Source of the DNA: Saururus chinensis
Taxonomy: Eukaryota; Streptophyta; Magnoliopsida; Piperales; Saururaceae
DNA: 64,000 bases
Assembly: GCA_035235625.1 (NCBI GenBank)
Contig: CP141147.1
Span: 15,737,001 to 15,801,000, forward strand
Reading direction: 5' to 3'
The position numbers and the translations under genes were made by a program. Numbering within the stretch: the stretch's first letter is position 1; the number at the start of each line of letters is the position of its first letter. Below the pieces are notes generated by a model. That model saw only the letters and a list, made by a program, of their open reading frames with translations. It was not told where the DNA came from and searched no databases. Positions 44,465-57,202 of the stretch are shown piece by piece.

Positions 44465-46513
44465 CAGATTTTACTAGATATTTGTTTTGACTTAGATGTG
44501 TTTCGAAGAGTATGTATCGGCGAATTGTGAGGACACAATTCATTTAAGGGGGGAAGAATGTAACACCCCGCTTTTCTAATTACGTTTAGCCTATGGGGTT
44601 AGAAGTAATTAGATAACCTTTCGATGAGTTTTAGAGGGTTTTAGAGGTTGAAACCTTCGTATATGAGTAGAGCTCGAAGAAACGAGCATAATGATTTGAA
44701 GAATGCGTGAAACGGAGGTCGGGACCGGAAGTTACGACCTTGACAAGCGTAGAGAATAAGTGGGACCCACTTGGAAAGGGCATGATATGCTTCTTTAAGT
44801 AGGTTTGTATTGAAGGGCTCGTCGATACAAGTCCAACGGTACCAAGAACTCGTGAATCCGATTCCGGGGTAGAAAGATGTGTGCGTTTGTAGATAAAGAA
44901 GTATAAAAAAATAAATAAAAAAGAAAAGCCGGCATGCCGCAGCACGAGCCAGCGTGGCGTGATGCGCGCCAGCATTACCGCGGGCACCATGAAAATGTGG
45001 TGCGGTGAGCACCATGGTTTCATGCACGGGCGACACCCAAGTAACGTGCGGGCGTGAGCCGCATGTTACCGCGGCGCCGACGGTTTTGGTGGCACGGCGC
45101 CACGGTTTCGGTGCACTGGGGGCCTATAAAAGCCCCATTTCTCCTGTTTTTCGAGGAGAACTTCTCTTCCCCCGTTTCTGAGCGTTATGAGTCCAATTTA
45201 GCCTATCCAAGACCCGTTTCCTACTAAATCAAGAATGCTCTACGTGATGGAGGGGTCCTTTCTTCGAGTTAGAGTCCGTATAAGGAGGAAACGCCCCAAG
45301 ACAAGGAGAGGTTCTGCCCATTATCCTCGAGAACCGATCAACTTTGATTTCTCTATTTCTGATCATCCTAACTCCAATTTAGTCGATTCAAGAGGCGTTC
45401 TTGACTAAATCAAGTGTGTTCTACACGATGGAGGGCTTCGTTTTCCGAGTTGGCAACCATATGAAGAGGAAATGCCTCTAGACAAGGAGAGGCTCTACCC
45501 GTTATCCTCGAGCACCGAATAAGAAAAAGGGGCCCGGAGCAAGACGAGGTTCTGTCTGAAGTTTCTGGGCCACATCAAGAGAAGTAATCCAGAGTAAGGG
45601 AGGTTCTGTCCGCCGCTCACAGGCATAGAAAACGAGAAGAGTCTCAGGCAAGGAGAACATTTATACGTAGTCTTTCAGTATAAGACGAGGAACGTATGGA
45701 GGCTAGAGGAAGCTCCGTCTACTATCTTTGGATCTGAAGGCGAGGATGCTCATATGAGCAACTCCGAATACCACTACCTTACGAGACATGAGGGGAGTAA
45801 GCATTTCTGATCTCCCGTTTTAATTATAGAATGGCGTGTGTGCTATGCTATGATCCATATGCTTGCTATGCTTATATGCCATGATGTGTGCTTATATGCC
45901 ATGATGTGTGTTGTCTCGCTCTAGGGTAGAGCGAGACGTGTGACGTGTGTGTTCGGTCTCGGCTCAGTGATAGAGCGAGACATGTAGTGTGTTTTCAATC
46001 TCGGCTCAGTGGTAGATGAGACCTGTAGATATGTTTCGTCTTGTTCTCTGATAGAGCGAGATGTGTGAATGTGATTGATCCCGCTCTATGATAGAGCGAG
46101 ATGTGTGTTGCCGGTGTTTTATCGAGTTTTCGTATAACTCCGATTAAATATTCAGAGATACGTATGTTATACATATATGACTTTGTGATACCTGATGTAT
46201 GTAGTAGCCGTTAGGCAGAACTACGTTTGGATCCGATCGTATTGGAATAATATCCAATACATACATAGGCAACCAACGGCAAGGCAACGTTGGCCCGATC
46301 CAAATTAAGTTTAATAATATGTTTTATTCTATTTTACACACGACGAACTATGAAGCTTCGTTGTGAGTATGCGTTCATTACAACCTAAGCCTACTTAAGG
46401 GGAAGCCTTGAAGCTCCGTAGTGCATAGACGAACGTTGTACCTCTCGCACACAGACGATGATTCTTGGCTTAAGGAAATGATTTGTGGGCCCGGCTCGGG
46501 TTGGGTCATTACA
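44465..46513 (+). mobile_element. Family B 3' LTR with its polypurine tract
   Basis: 44465-44558 ends GAGGACACAATTCATTTAAG then GGGGGAAGAA, an internal-region tail. The LTR runs 44559-46513 (TGTAACACCCCG...GGTCATTACA, 1955 bp). Tandem GTCTCGCTCTA/TAGAGCGAGAC hairpin units lie at 45910-46105. Its 5' LTR and pol are missing, so only the right end of an element remains inside family A copy 1. Confidence 0.7.
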
Positions 46514-46561
46514 CTTATGAAGTTGATTGATTTATTTTTCCCCTACTGGGTATTTTCCTAC

Positions 46562-46579
46562 TGAGTATGAAAATACTCA
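46562..46579. repeat. Shared LTR palindrome, copy 3
   Basis: TGAGTAT-GAAA-ATACTCA, perfect 7-bp arms, preceded by CTAC and followed by CCC, about 0.5 kb from the 3' end of family A copy 1. Confidence 0.9.
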
Positions 46580-47060
46580 CCCTTTTTTTTTAGCCCCTTC
46601 GCCCGAAGGCTTTTGTAGGTCCATCAATAGTTGTTTGGATTGGACTATTCCCCGTGGTGGACTATTCTTCCTCAACCTAGAGTGCAGCAAAATTGTAGTG
46701 AGGCTATGTGGATTTTAGTGCCACGATCTCATGTATTATTTAAGGTGATAGTTAAATGTATTATTTTCTGAACTTGTGGATATATGTATGAATTAAAACA
46801 CATACTGTTGAAAAACTTGTACTCATAAAGGCATGGGAGGTATTTGTTTTTAAAGCCCATGGCCATGCCAGGTTTTACTTTTATGTTTTTTTTTTGGGTC
46901 ACGCCTGAGAATGTTAGTTTTCTTGTATGATGAATTAATTTATAAAAAGTGTTTTCACACGTTTTTAAGTTTGTTGTTTAATTTGATTTACATTCGTATT
47001 TTGAAATATAATTTTAATAAAATTTTAAGGTAAATGTGTGGAAAAACCTCAGGCGTGACA

Positions 47061-47694
47061 TAACCCAAGAAGAGTGAGGGCACGAGAGTACAAATATTTT
47101 TAGTGCCATACTTGAGTTTGGACCTTGGTATTATGAATTGTTTAAACTTGTGTGCGTCTATATTATTTATACTTTCATTTGCTTTAATGTTTGCAATTAT
47201 TTTTTGTTATAGTAATTTATCACTAGCTTAAGATTAATAAAAGATTAATTAATGGGGTTAGATAGCTTTGGATTGGGCGAAAACACCTAACTAAGATAAA
47301 GACTAAAATACCCTCATAGGGGTCTAGGACTAGTCCATGGAGTGAATAAGGCCTTTGACTTAACAATTTGCCTTCGTTAATGAACTGATGGCAGTTTTGA
47401 GACTTGACCCTAGTCTGAAAGAGACTAATAGGCTTGGGATAGTCATTCTGAATCCATGCTTGTTGACGATCAAGATAGGGTTTAGAATGGTTTTTATGAG
47501 TCTTAGCTCTATTGAGGAGCTGTTGATTGGGTTGTGAAGTTGCACCTCCCCGTTGGAGGGAGCTCTTCATAAATTGGGCTTGCCACTGATTTATTCAAAA
47601 TCGTTTAGTATACGCGCATTTGGATAAGCTAACATCTTGCTTGGTTGGCTTATCCCACTATTTTTGTTTAGGTGCAGTTGTGGGTCATGCCCTT
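47061..47694. other. Link between two family A LTRs
   Basis: Holds a 115-codon minus ORF (47223-47570) with no recognisable domain. It is the target DNA into which the reverse solo LTR at 47695 inserted. Confidence 0.4.
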
Positions 47695-48212
47695 TGTAAC
47701 GCCCGAGATTTTTCATACATTTTTCTCAAAATTCACGAAAATTTTTTGCAATATACCGGTTGTAAATCAGGAAAAATGACAAATACGAAACCTGATAAAA
47801 CAGTTTTATAATTTAAAACATCACACACATGGTTTTCCCATACAAATGTTTACACATTCAATCAAACATCGTACGGCCAAAGCAAATATCCTCAGGCGCT
47901 ACTCGAAAACAACCATATGAATAAATTGCTATGATCATAGACTTTATATACAAATCTCTCCCAGGCATCCCTAAGTGCAAGTCCCATAACAGTCCATAGT
48001 CTAATCCAAACTAAAGTCCAGAATACATAAACATCTTAATGCTCGTCTCACCCAATACATCAGATCGTGACACTAATACTACTCATAGGAAGTCAAGCAT
48101 ATACCTGAGTCAATGGGAATCAATCCACCGCTTAAATGAGCATTCATCTCCAGGAGCTTTCTGTCACAAACCTACAAAAGCCTACCGAACAACGGGGCTA
48201 AAAAAAGGGTAA

Positions 48213-48230
48213 TGAGTATTTTCATACTCA
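48213..48230. repeat. Shared LTR palindrome, copy 4
   Basis: TGAGTAT-TTTC-ATACTCA, perfect 7-bp arms, 518 bp inside the plus-left (3') end of the reverse family A solo LTR, followed by GTAGG. Confidence 0.9.
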
Positions 48231-48479
48231 GTAGGAACATACCTAGTAGGGGAGTTCTAAATAGTGAACTCAGTAAATCCATACATAGATGCATTCATGC
48301 AATTCAACACATGAAGCAAACAAGCATATCATAACAATGCTCATAAGCATACAATCAATGCCAAATGCACCATCGTGCCAAAAACATACCAAATGCACCA
48401 TCATGCCAAAAATATACCAAATGCACCATCGTGCCAAAATCATACCATCAAATTAAACTTACACAAACACCCTTATCCA

Positions 48480-48720
48480 CAGTCTTACAAACTTACTCGT
48501 ACCATCGTACGCATACTCATACAACTTACACATACTTTTACGACCTTACTCGTACAATCATATACTTACTCGTACGACCTTACTCGTACATCTTACACTT
48601 ACTTGTGCGACCTTACTCGCACATCTTACACTTACTGTCTTACTCAGAAATATACTCTTATAATCTTACTCATACTCTTACAGTCGTGCTCATACTCAAT
48701 ACTCTTATAGACATACACAT
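48480..48720 (-). repeat. CGTACGACCTTACT-type tandem repeats
   Basis: Short variable units of about 10-25 bp (TTACTCGTAC, CATCTTACACTTAC). The counterpart in the forward copy is 61080-61390. They produce long Thr/Tyr/Ser-rich ORFs that are not genes. Confidence 0.8.
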
Positions 48721-48950
48721 ACCATCGACTGCTGAAGCTCATTACAACTAATAAGCTCTAGTGTCGAGATGGACAAGAATGCCACAGGGGCATCACCTTA
48801 ACCTCCGGGGAGTGACTAGACGCCATGGACTTTTCCGAAGGTAAGGCACACCAGTGCTCATGGGGCACAGGATCAAACAGGTAAGAGTAGGTCCATGATA
48901 CTACTTACCTGAGCGCACAAACATAAACACCCACACATAAGGGGTCATAC

Positions 48951-49265
48951 AATTGCCCACCATAATGGGTCTTATAGTGCCAAAGAATTGCCCACCATAA
49001 TGGGTCTTATAATGCCATAGAATTGCCCACCATAATGGGTCTTATAGTGCCATAGAATTGCCCACCATAATGGGTCTTATAGTGCCATAGAATTGCCCAC
49101 CATAATGGGTCTTATAGTGCCATAGAATTGCCCACCATAATGGGTCTTATAGTGCCATAGAATTGCCCACCATAATGGGTTTTATAGTGTCATAGAATTA
49201 CCCACCATAATGGGTCTTATAGTGCCATAGAATTGCCCACCATAATGGGTCTTATAGTGCCAATG
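48951..49265 (-). repeat. Nine tandem 35-bp units
   Basis: Unit AATTGCCCACCATAATGGGT plus CTTATAGTGCCATAG, starting at 48951, 48986, 49021 and so on, to 49265 (9 x 35 = 315). Each unit includes a CCCACCATAATGGG inverted pair. The forward family A copy has only about four units (60705-60840). Confidence 0.95.
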
Positions 49266-50299
49266 CCACTCTTGGGCAGAATCATACAGTGCCACTTGGG
49301 CAAAAACATACAGTGCCACTCTTGGGCGGAAATCATACAGCTCTCTCAATAGAGCATCAAACGTCTGGGCTTAATACAGCACATAGACTAAATCGAAAGC
49401 ATACATCACTCTCAACAGAGCATCAGATGTCTGGGCTTAATATAGCACACAGACCAAATCGAAAACATTTATCGCCCTCAACAGAGCATCAAATGTCTGG
49501 TGCTCTATACAGCACACAGATAACATCCCGCAGGATAAACACCATGGCAAGACATGAAAAACGCTAAGCCGACTCATTATCAGCTAGCTCAAACACGGAA
49601 CTTAATCCGTCGAACCCTCAGATCTCAAACTCACAACACTATCATTAGTTGTGCTTATAATTCAAGTTTGAATTAAGTAAATTATGTGGTTCAATTATGT
49701 CACACAAGCACTCAAACATACCGTGCTCCACTGATCAAATCGAAGCTGAGCCCAATCCGAAACCATAGTTCGTCAGGGCAGCAGACTTCCTTAACCCGTC
49801 CATATCTCAACAAAACTCATCATACACCAAAATCTTACAGTCTTACATACTCCGCCATTCACCTTATGGTCAAATCATCTTACACTGACATCATCAAATG
49901 AAGCTCCTCAGAGCCAACCCCAGTTATCACTGTCTTACTTATAACTCACTTATTATACTTACTTTTCACTTCATAATCTGTACGTTATGCTTGTACAATT
50001 ATGTACACTCTTATTATATGGTTATCCCCCAATCATACGTTCTGATCCAAACCAAACAAACCGCTCCAATCCTCGCCCATCAAACTTACATCTTCTGTCA
50101 TCTGTCATACACTTACGCTTCCACATCCATATTCAAATCCAGACGAAACCTCTGTCACCTCTTATTGTCCATCGCCCATACCTCTGCCCACATACACTTA
50201 CACATATCCATAGCATAGGCCAATAGCCATCATACATACGTATGTCTATCACCCATATGTATAACATACACATACTTTCATACATACTTAGCTTACAAA

Positions 50300-50610
50300 C
50301 ATGATCGCTAGCCATCACTAGCACATACTCAAGCAACATACGAAGCTTACCAACAAACACGCTAGCCATTGCTAGCACATACTCAATCAACATACGAAGC
50401 TTACCAGCAAACACGCTAGCCATCGCTAGCACATACTCAATTAACATACGAAGCTTACCAACAAACACACTAGCCATCACTAGCACATACTCAATCAACA
50501 TACGAATCTTACCAACAAACACACTAGCCATTACTAGCACATACATCATACACATACGTAGCACACTAACATATTCGCTAGCCATCACTAGCACATACAT
50601 CATACACATA
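50300..50610 (-). repeat. GCTAGC-hairpin minisatellite, unit about 55 bp
   Basis: Units contain GCTAGCCATCGCTAGCACAT (a GCTAG...CTAGC hairpin), then ACTCAATCAACATACGAAGC and TTACCAACAAACAC. The related repeat in the forward copy is 59370-59760 with shorter units. Confidence 0.85.
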
Positions 50611-52869
50611 CATACAACATACTTTCAACTCACATACATCTGATTTGAATTTCAATGATGCATAAGTCATTCTCTTACATCATGCAAACAGATCATGATT
50701 TAATATCCAAAACATGGAATCATACAATCCTAGCATGATGCTATTCATTCAAAGCATGCTATCATGAAATTACGAGTTCAAAGCTCCCCTACCTCGTAAT
50801 CATGATGTTCGATGGTGAGCACATGATGGTGGCGCCGACGACGACGGAGCTAGCGGCCAAAAGCTTCACCTAACTAAGAGAGTTGTCATCCCGAGGATTT
50901 TAGGAAGTGCCGGAAGCAGTCACGGCCAAATGGGGTGACACAGGTCAATGTGGCAAAATCCACGATCCACAGTGGCACACTAAGGGCGGCCGGGAGAAAG
51001 GTCGTGCCAACATAAGTGGTAGTGCGACCATAAGTTGAGGGTATACTCACTAAAGGTCAGCCGATGGAAGAGAAGTACTTGGCCGGCCGCAAGACATCGA
51101 AATCGGCCGTGGACAACACCCAACGACAACGATTTCGCATCACAAGGGCCCACATAAGGGCAGAGGGCATGGGGCGATGCTCAAGGACAGAAGAGAGGTG
51201 GTGGAGGCTCTAGTGGTCAACTCAAATAGTGACGGAGCCATCTGATGGTTAGGCGGCGCGAATACAGGCCTAAACCCTAAACCGCACACGCGGCTACAAA
51301 CTCACGCAGCCCAAAAGGGGCTGGGAAGAGAGCTGAAATGAGATGACCCAAGGCCCACAAAAGACCAACAAGACTAAGGCCCTAGAGGTGGCCAATCAAA
51401 GCGGCAATATCGCCGATCACTACCCACAACCAAAACTAATGGTATGGGTAGCTGTGCATCTCGCACGATAGAGGGCAGGGGGAAGGTTCTGGGTCAAGCA
51501 AAGGTCATGAGGCCATCACTAGCCAAGGCCTGTGCAAGTGAACTCGTCCACCTTTAGTCAAGGTGAGTCATACAAATTCTTGCCAAAGGCCATCCGGTAC
51601 CGATGACATAAAATGGGCAAGAAGGGTCAACAGGCAAATATGCCAGTGAGGCGGAACTAGTTGCAGCTATGGGCCGCAAGGAAGAGCACGGGTCACAGGC
51701 GATCACACCGGGTTAGGTGGGGCCAAGCTAGGGTGGCCCTTGCCATCATCACCAAGCCGGGGCAGAGTCGAACAAAGGCTGACCAGCCCCAATCAATCAC
51801 TGACGACACGGTGGCAGTAAAAAATAGAGCCTCTCACTCAATTTGACCGAAAAACGCATCGCATTCAAAACATGGTTCCGAAGTAATGGCTGAACAAGGC
51901 CTGGGGGGGTGGCCCATTGGCATCCGACTGACAACAGTAGTCACAACGTCCAAAACGGACATACACCAAAAATAGGGGACGACCAATCTAAGCAGAGGAG
52001 AGACGGAGGCTGAACCGGTCCGGGTGGAGCCGTCCCTCGGCCGGGATGGAGCCCACGGTGGCCAAGTCACCCTCACCCGCCAATGATGGCGGTGACAACT
52101 TACTAGAAAATCAAAGCACATTAAGGTGCAAATCGGACTGGGCGGAGTAGCGGACGACAAAGGAGATGGAACCGGGCTGGGTGGAGTGGTCCATAGCCTT
52201 CGCCGGATCAAGGCGAGGCTAGAGGGAGGTCAAGTCGGCTGAGGCTCGCCGCCGGCAGCCTCCGTTTCAACAAAACAGATCGCCGGCGGAAAATAGGGCA
52301 GGGGAACAACAACTGGGGCAGCAAAGCGGAGGCCCCTAGGGCCGGGAGAGTGGCCCATCAACCTCACCGGACCAAGGCAAGTCAGACTGAGCACATCCGG
52401 GCTGACCAATGGCGGCCAAAGTCGGCCGGCGAGCTCAGTCGAAAGGGGCGGAAAACAGGGCTCCAAAGAGGGAAAACGGAGTGGGACGGCGGAGGAGGCC
52501 AAGTGGGACCGGGAGGGGTGTCCTCCGGCCGTCGCTGGAAAGGGGGACGGGGTGCACTGTACAGAACATTCAGAATTGGGCTCGGCCAAGCCCGGGCCTG
52601 ATCCTTTATGTACACTTTTTTTTTCTAATCATATCCCCAACACACGTTAACTCACTGGTTACGCATCATACCTCCAACATTCACGCCGTAAGGGTGCAGC
52701 GAGGCCCGCGTCCTGCGTGTAAGCCCCACACCCAACTCTACGGGTATAAATATGGGGTAAATATATAAATATGAATACGCTGAAGTGTCACATTTTCCTG
52801 CCGAATATGACCAAAAAAATAGCAGGAAAATCACAAAAATTGTAGAAAAATCAGGGGCATTACACCCTT

Positions 52870-53610
52870 CCACTCCGGTTAGGTCTTTATGGGCTAGGTT
52901 GGGTTATGGCACTTCTTGGTTTATTCCAGGGCCACATTATGGATGGTTCCCTTTTAAGGATGGTCCATAGTGGTTCTATATTTTGTCACGTAGGTTGACA
53001 TGCGACAAGTTTATCTGTCTTTGGGATTAGACGTGAATATTAATTATCGAATAATGGTTCAAGAGATAATTAATAATATCGTTCGATATTGCATGTTTAA
53101 TTAGAACAAGTTGAACGATTAAAGGACTTGCATAAAATGTAAGTTGGTTGAAAATACTTAAACATCGCATGTGTGATGCTATGCTTCTTGAGATATTGTA
53201 ATTTCTAGGAAAAACTACGTCTAGATCTGATCTTGTTGGAATAACATTAGAGATGTTGTCTGATGAGTATGTATGCAACTAATATCAAGTGATGTTGGCC
53301 CAATCCGAAACGTATTAAATAATACTTTTTGTTCTTTTGACACATTCCTCCAAGGTAAGGAGATGTTTCATTGTTCTTTGGTCTTGTTGGTTGCAAGTTC
53401 TTTAGATGAGGACGTAGCGAGATCAGGACTGGTGGGCGATTGATGATGACATTTGTGATGGCCGCCATTTTAAAATGATATAATAATCATCATAATCTCA
53501 TTCGTCGCGTGTAATTGTTACTCCCGTGACTGAATGTTCGCCTTTGGTGCACACCACAACCAACACATACACATGATGTCATGTTTATTATAAAATAATT
53601 CGGAGTCATT
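52870..53610 (+). mobile_element. Family B-like LTR, 3' part
   Basis: 53190-53300 (AAAACTACGTCTAGATCTGA, CTTGTTGGAATAACATTAGA, GATGTTGGCCCAATCCGAAA) parallels family B at 46215-46300. It ends AATTCGGAGTCATTGCAC, close to the family B end CTCGGGTTGGGTCATTACAC. The 5' part is not present here. Confidence 0.5.
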
Positions 53611-53859
53611 GCACAACCAAAATATTATATATCATAACATTATCAGGTTTAACGTAACATAGTTAAATTTATTACACATACCTCGGACCACAATGTATAG
53701 AGCTGATAGTTATACAGAATTGAGGCATATCATGCCTTTACATATTAGTCACAAGATAATTACAAGAAATATCTAAAGCAGCAACCAGATAAATTATTTG
53801 GAAAACTCTTCTTCTTTTACTTCCATTCTGGTTACAATTTCTACAGAATCTGGGGGTGG

Positions 53860-53877
53860 TGAGTATTTTTATACTCA
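53860..53877. repeat. Shared LTR palindrome, copy 5
   Basis: TGAGTAT-TTTT-ATACTCA, perfect 7-bp arms, 249 bp inside the plus-left end of family C copy 2, preceded by CTACAGAATCTGGGGGTGG. Confidence 0.9.
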
Positions 53878-54541
53878 ATAGGTTGTGTTAACATTTGAAA
53901 TAAGCATAATTTTTTGTAATATCTTTATCTTTGCTTCAAAATAGTTATTTCAAAAACAATCTAGAAATAGATTCAGAAATATCTAGTTCATCTAATGACA
54001 ATAAATCCAGAAGCTATGATACCGAATGACATCCCCCTCAATACTCATGGGGCATTGAGAGGCTCAGAAGGATATGAGCTTTCCCATGATGCTCCAAACC
54101 TATATACATGCGCTAATACATATTATTTTTTCGTTAGGTATCCAAACATAATATGATAATCCTAGGTTTAACCCTAGAATTACCCAGAAAATGCACACAC
54201 CAAAACATTATGCAGCATATGCAAAACATTTCACTCACATGACATTTTTAAAAAAATAAAGCAAATAAGCATAATTGAGCGAAAATGGTTCAGAAAAATT
54301 AACTTTACGAGCAGAGCATGAGTTTAGAGTTTAAGCCCTACCTTAAACTTGGGGTAAAATTTTATAGTTGAAAAGACTTTAGACATAAAACCGGACTCCA
54401 CCACATCATCCGACACACTCGATTTAGCTGAGAACGCCTTTTGAATGTCTTGATTATAAACAGAAGAAAAGATGTTTGAGGAGTGGTAGAACTGAAAAAT
54501 GGCCGGAGTAAAAGATTGGAATTTATAGACGTCATTGGGCC

Positions 54542-54763
54542 ACGCAGCACGCGGAGCACAAGACATGTGTGCTACACCCGTCACATGATTTTACCAAGCA
54601 GGATGTGTGTTGTGCACTCCCACAGGCAACCCACGCGATACTGCCCCGCGTACGCAGCACGCGGAGCACAAGACATGTGTGCTACACCCGTCACATGATT
54701 TTACCAAGCAGGATGTGTGTTGCGCACTCCCACAGGCAACCCACGTGATACGGCCCCGCGTAC
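54542..54763. repeat. 110-bp direct tandem duplication
   Basis: ACGCAGCACGCGGAGCACAA at 54542 recurs at 54652, and the units stay nearly identical through GGCAACCCACG(C/T)GATAC to CCCCGCGTAC. Only a few substitutions separate the units, so the duplication is recent relative to its LTR. Confidence 0.9.
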
Positions 54764-55287
54764 GCAGAAGCAGTGCAATTTCCAACATGGACCCGCTACG
54801 CATCACACGGGCTCGACCCCATGTGACGTGCGTTGCCACGCCAACTAACGCAGTTCATAGATCCCCGTGTGATGGACGTTGCCATAGCGATTGACACAGT
54901 TTGTGCGTCAGCTACTATTAAAATATATATATTTTTGGTTTTCGAAATCTGAAACATCAAATTGTGATATATTTGCAACCATCAGTCGGAATTATGCAAT
55001 TTTGGTACCGATGGACTCGTATCAATGAGCTCTTTCAAACAAGATCACTCATGGGTAAGTTATCTTGTATTTTTTTAGTGGGTCCTGCCCACGAGTCACA
55101 TTTCTCGGGGCCATAACTTACAGCCCCGATGTCCGAATTAAGTGATTCAAGGTCCGTCACGCTTGTCTTTTGGAGCTCTAAAACAAACTTTCAAAAACTT
55201 TATCTATAACAATATTTAACTAATAAAAGTTTGCTAAAAACTCTATCATTAGTAAAAAAAACTCACTGGAAAATTAGGGTTGTTACA

Positions 55288-55589
55288 ACATTGCACTAGT
55301 GGGATCTAGCTTCTTACTTATGCAATTTTTTAAGTAATTGTAATTACTAGCGTGAGAGCCAACTTTACTTGGTTATTTATTTTTTTTATTTTCGGCGAGA
55401 TGACAGACTTGTACTTAGAGGGTTAACCTATTATTTATTGTATTTTGATATTTGTATTTGTAAACCCCAGTTATCATGACCTGGATATTTAATTAGATGA
55501 TTTGTTTTGCATTTATGAAAAAAACATATCCTTGTAATTTATGGTGTGCGCTTTATTGAGAAGGGTTTTAAAAATTCAGGTTGTGATAA
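55288..55589 (+). mobile_element. 3' tail of a forward LTR (tentative)
   Basis: Ends TTTTAAAAATTCAGGTTGTGATAACA, similar to gypsy LTR ends (GGGTTGTTACA). The rest of this LTR is not visible to the left. Confidence 0.4.
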
Positions 55590-57202
55590 CATGAAACAAA
55601 AGTGAACAACATTTAATGAATACAAGGAAAGTTAAATACACTCTAATCAATCCTAATTTGCATGAATCATAGTCCATTTGTCACAAATAAAATCATGTAA
55701 GCATAAGTAAAAATATACATACATGGTCATATTCATATGTGGAACATGTTTCATCTAATTAATGTAACATATGCAAGTATTTATAATTCATCATGGATTA
55801 TAATCTACTGGAATCATGGAGTAAATATGAAGAAATCATCAAAATACGGATTTGAAACAAGTAGTACATCATATAAAACCTAGATAAGTGTAGTCATCTT
55901 CATACTTAAGCTAAATCACAATCCAAAGAAGGTTCTTATGTAATTAAGGTGACAATTATAAGTATTCATAACTCATCATAGTCATAGAGAAATAGAATCA
56001 TTAGAAAAGAACAAACAATGGCAAAAAAATCCACAAAATCAGCTATTTTCACAAAACAGCCGTTTGGTCATTCGAACAGCCTTGCTGCCCGCGTTCGAAT
56101 GGCCTTGTAGCCAGTTCGAATGCTTGGCCATTCTAATAGTTTGTTAGCATGTTCGATCGGTCGAAAAAGTTCACTTTTCTAATTCGTCTTCAACCTCTCA
56201 AAATTCAAACCGAAAACATTATGAAATTCCATATCAATTCTAAAATCACCATAAAATATTATATAATCAAAATCTAAGCCTATAACATGATGGATCTAAT
56301 CATTTTCATGTTTAATCATACTAAATTAACCATAAATTGCATGCTTTTAATAAATCACCATTACACATCAAGATGAATCAAAAACTTAATTAAACCTATA
56401 ATCATGACATGTCAATGAAGAAAACCACTTAAGGTAAAACCCCTTCTAATAAGATTGTGAATCCCTTAGAAGAGCTTCAACCTCAAGAAATCCTACCAAA
56501 AAATAGGGTTTTTAGTTAAACATGATTAAAACTAACTAATAGGCTCAAATCAACCTAGGAAATTGTAGATTTAAAACCTCTTTAGGTTAAAAATTAAAAT
56601 AACCTAATTAGGTTCTAATTTAGAATTAAAAACATGATTTTGATGGAAAAAACAAAGAATCAAAATAGGAGAATTGAAGATAGAGATGATTAAGATAAAA
56701 ATCGGAAGATTAAGGGTGATTAGGGGGAAAACCTTACCTTAAGAAGGGTTTCTCCTTTGGGAAATGGGGGTAGAGCTAGCCTCCCTCCTTTTCTCAGCCT
56801 TTCCCCATTTGGAAAATGATTTTCTTTATATAGTAAGGCTTATGGGATGGGAGTTGAATTGTTGGGCCGGAAAATAGGTGAAAATGCCCAAGTGACCATT
56901 GAAGTGCAATTTTAACTCAAAAACGAATTTAATAACACCAAACCCATTTAGACAAATCATTAAATAAGTAGTACGCCAACCCACACAGACTTGGGTCCAC
57001 TCCTTTGACCAAGAAAAAATAAAAAAAGTGCTTTTAAATAGGTAAAAATTTAATAAATCAAGCTTGACACTAATAATTTTAAAATAAAATTAAAACCTAA
57101 GAAATTTATAATTAAACAAACCCATTACCCCAAGAAAATCAAATCAAACCGATAAACAACCAAAATTCACACAATTAAAAAGGGAAATTTAGAGATCTTA
57201 CA
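55590..57202 (-). mobile_element. LTR D, reverse (left edge approximate)
   Basis: The right end AAATTTAGAGATCTTACA reads TGTAAGATCTCTAAATTT on minus. A TATA-type sequence (CTTACTATATAAAGAAAATC on minus, about 56820-56845) precedes a CT-rich leader. Repeated GTTCGAA(T/C) words lie at 56070-56160. No coding region. Confidence 0.5.

Larger units (their letters stand above)
41598..47060 (+). mobile_element. Family A LTR copy 1 (3' LTR), interrupted by family B
   Basis: TGTAACATCCCTG...CTCAGGCGTGACA. Matches the solo LTR at 57487-62142: TTACGAGGTAGGGGACCTTG, AATTTCATAATAGCATGCTT, CCCCTACTGGGTATTTTCCT and AAACCTCAGGCGT. The preceding polypurine tract marks it as a 3' LTR. About 1.1 kb present in the other copies is replaced here by a family B piece (about 44465-46513). 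GC-rich ORFs at 41885-43500 do not keep frame between copies. Confidence 0.8.
47695..52864 (-). mobile_element. Solo LTR, family A, reverse (5170 bp)
   Basis: Plus-strand ends are TGTAACGCCCGAG and GGGGCATTACA. The 5 bp CCCTT lies on both sides (47690-47694 and 52865-52869), a perfect target duplication. It is the reverse-complement relative of 57487-62142 throughout. It contains a 35-bp tandem array, GCTAGC-hairpin repeats, a TACTCGTACGACCT-type repeat and a GC-rich third (50800-52600) corresponding to the 5' leader side. No pol; GC-rich ORFs are not conserved. Confidence 0.92.
53611..55287 (-). mobile_element. Family C LTR copy 2, reverse
   Basis: The right end GGGTTGTTACA (55287) reads TGTAACAACCC on minus. 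The left end is near GCACAACC (53611). Flanks TCATT and ACATT match in four of five bases. It contains the shared palindrome at 53860 and a GC-rich leader-like region (54540-54900) with a 110-bp tandem duplication. It corresponds to the split copy at 31110-35286. Confidence 0.6.

Noticed and set aside
47223..47570. 115-codon minus ORF between LTRs
   Set aside because: Looks almost gene-like, but no known domain and no homologous copy in the window; left as unassigned link DNA.
48365..48751. 128-codon Thr/Tyr-rich ORF, and the similar 181-codon ORF at 61030-61575
   Set aside because: Both are translations of short tandem repeats in opposite copies of one LTR, with overlapping frames and no domain.
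48951..49265. Regular 35-bp repeats, CRISPR-like at first sight
   Set aside because: Units are directly adjacent with no spacers, lie in a plant LTR, and recur in the sister LTR. It is a minisatellite.
50133..50609. 158-codon Met/Val/Leu-rich minus ORF
   Set aside because: Encoded by the GCTAGC minisatellite; the periodic peptide mirrors the DNA repeat.
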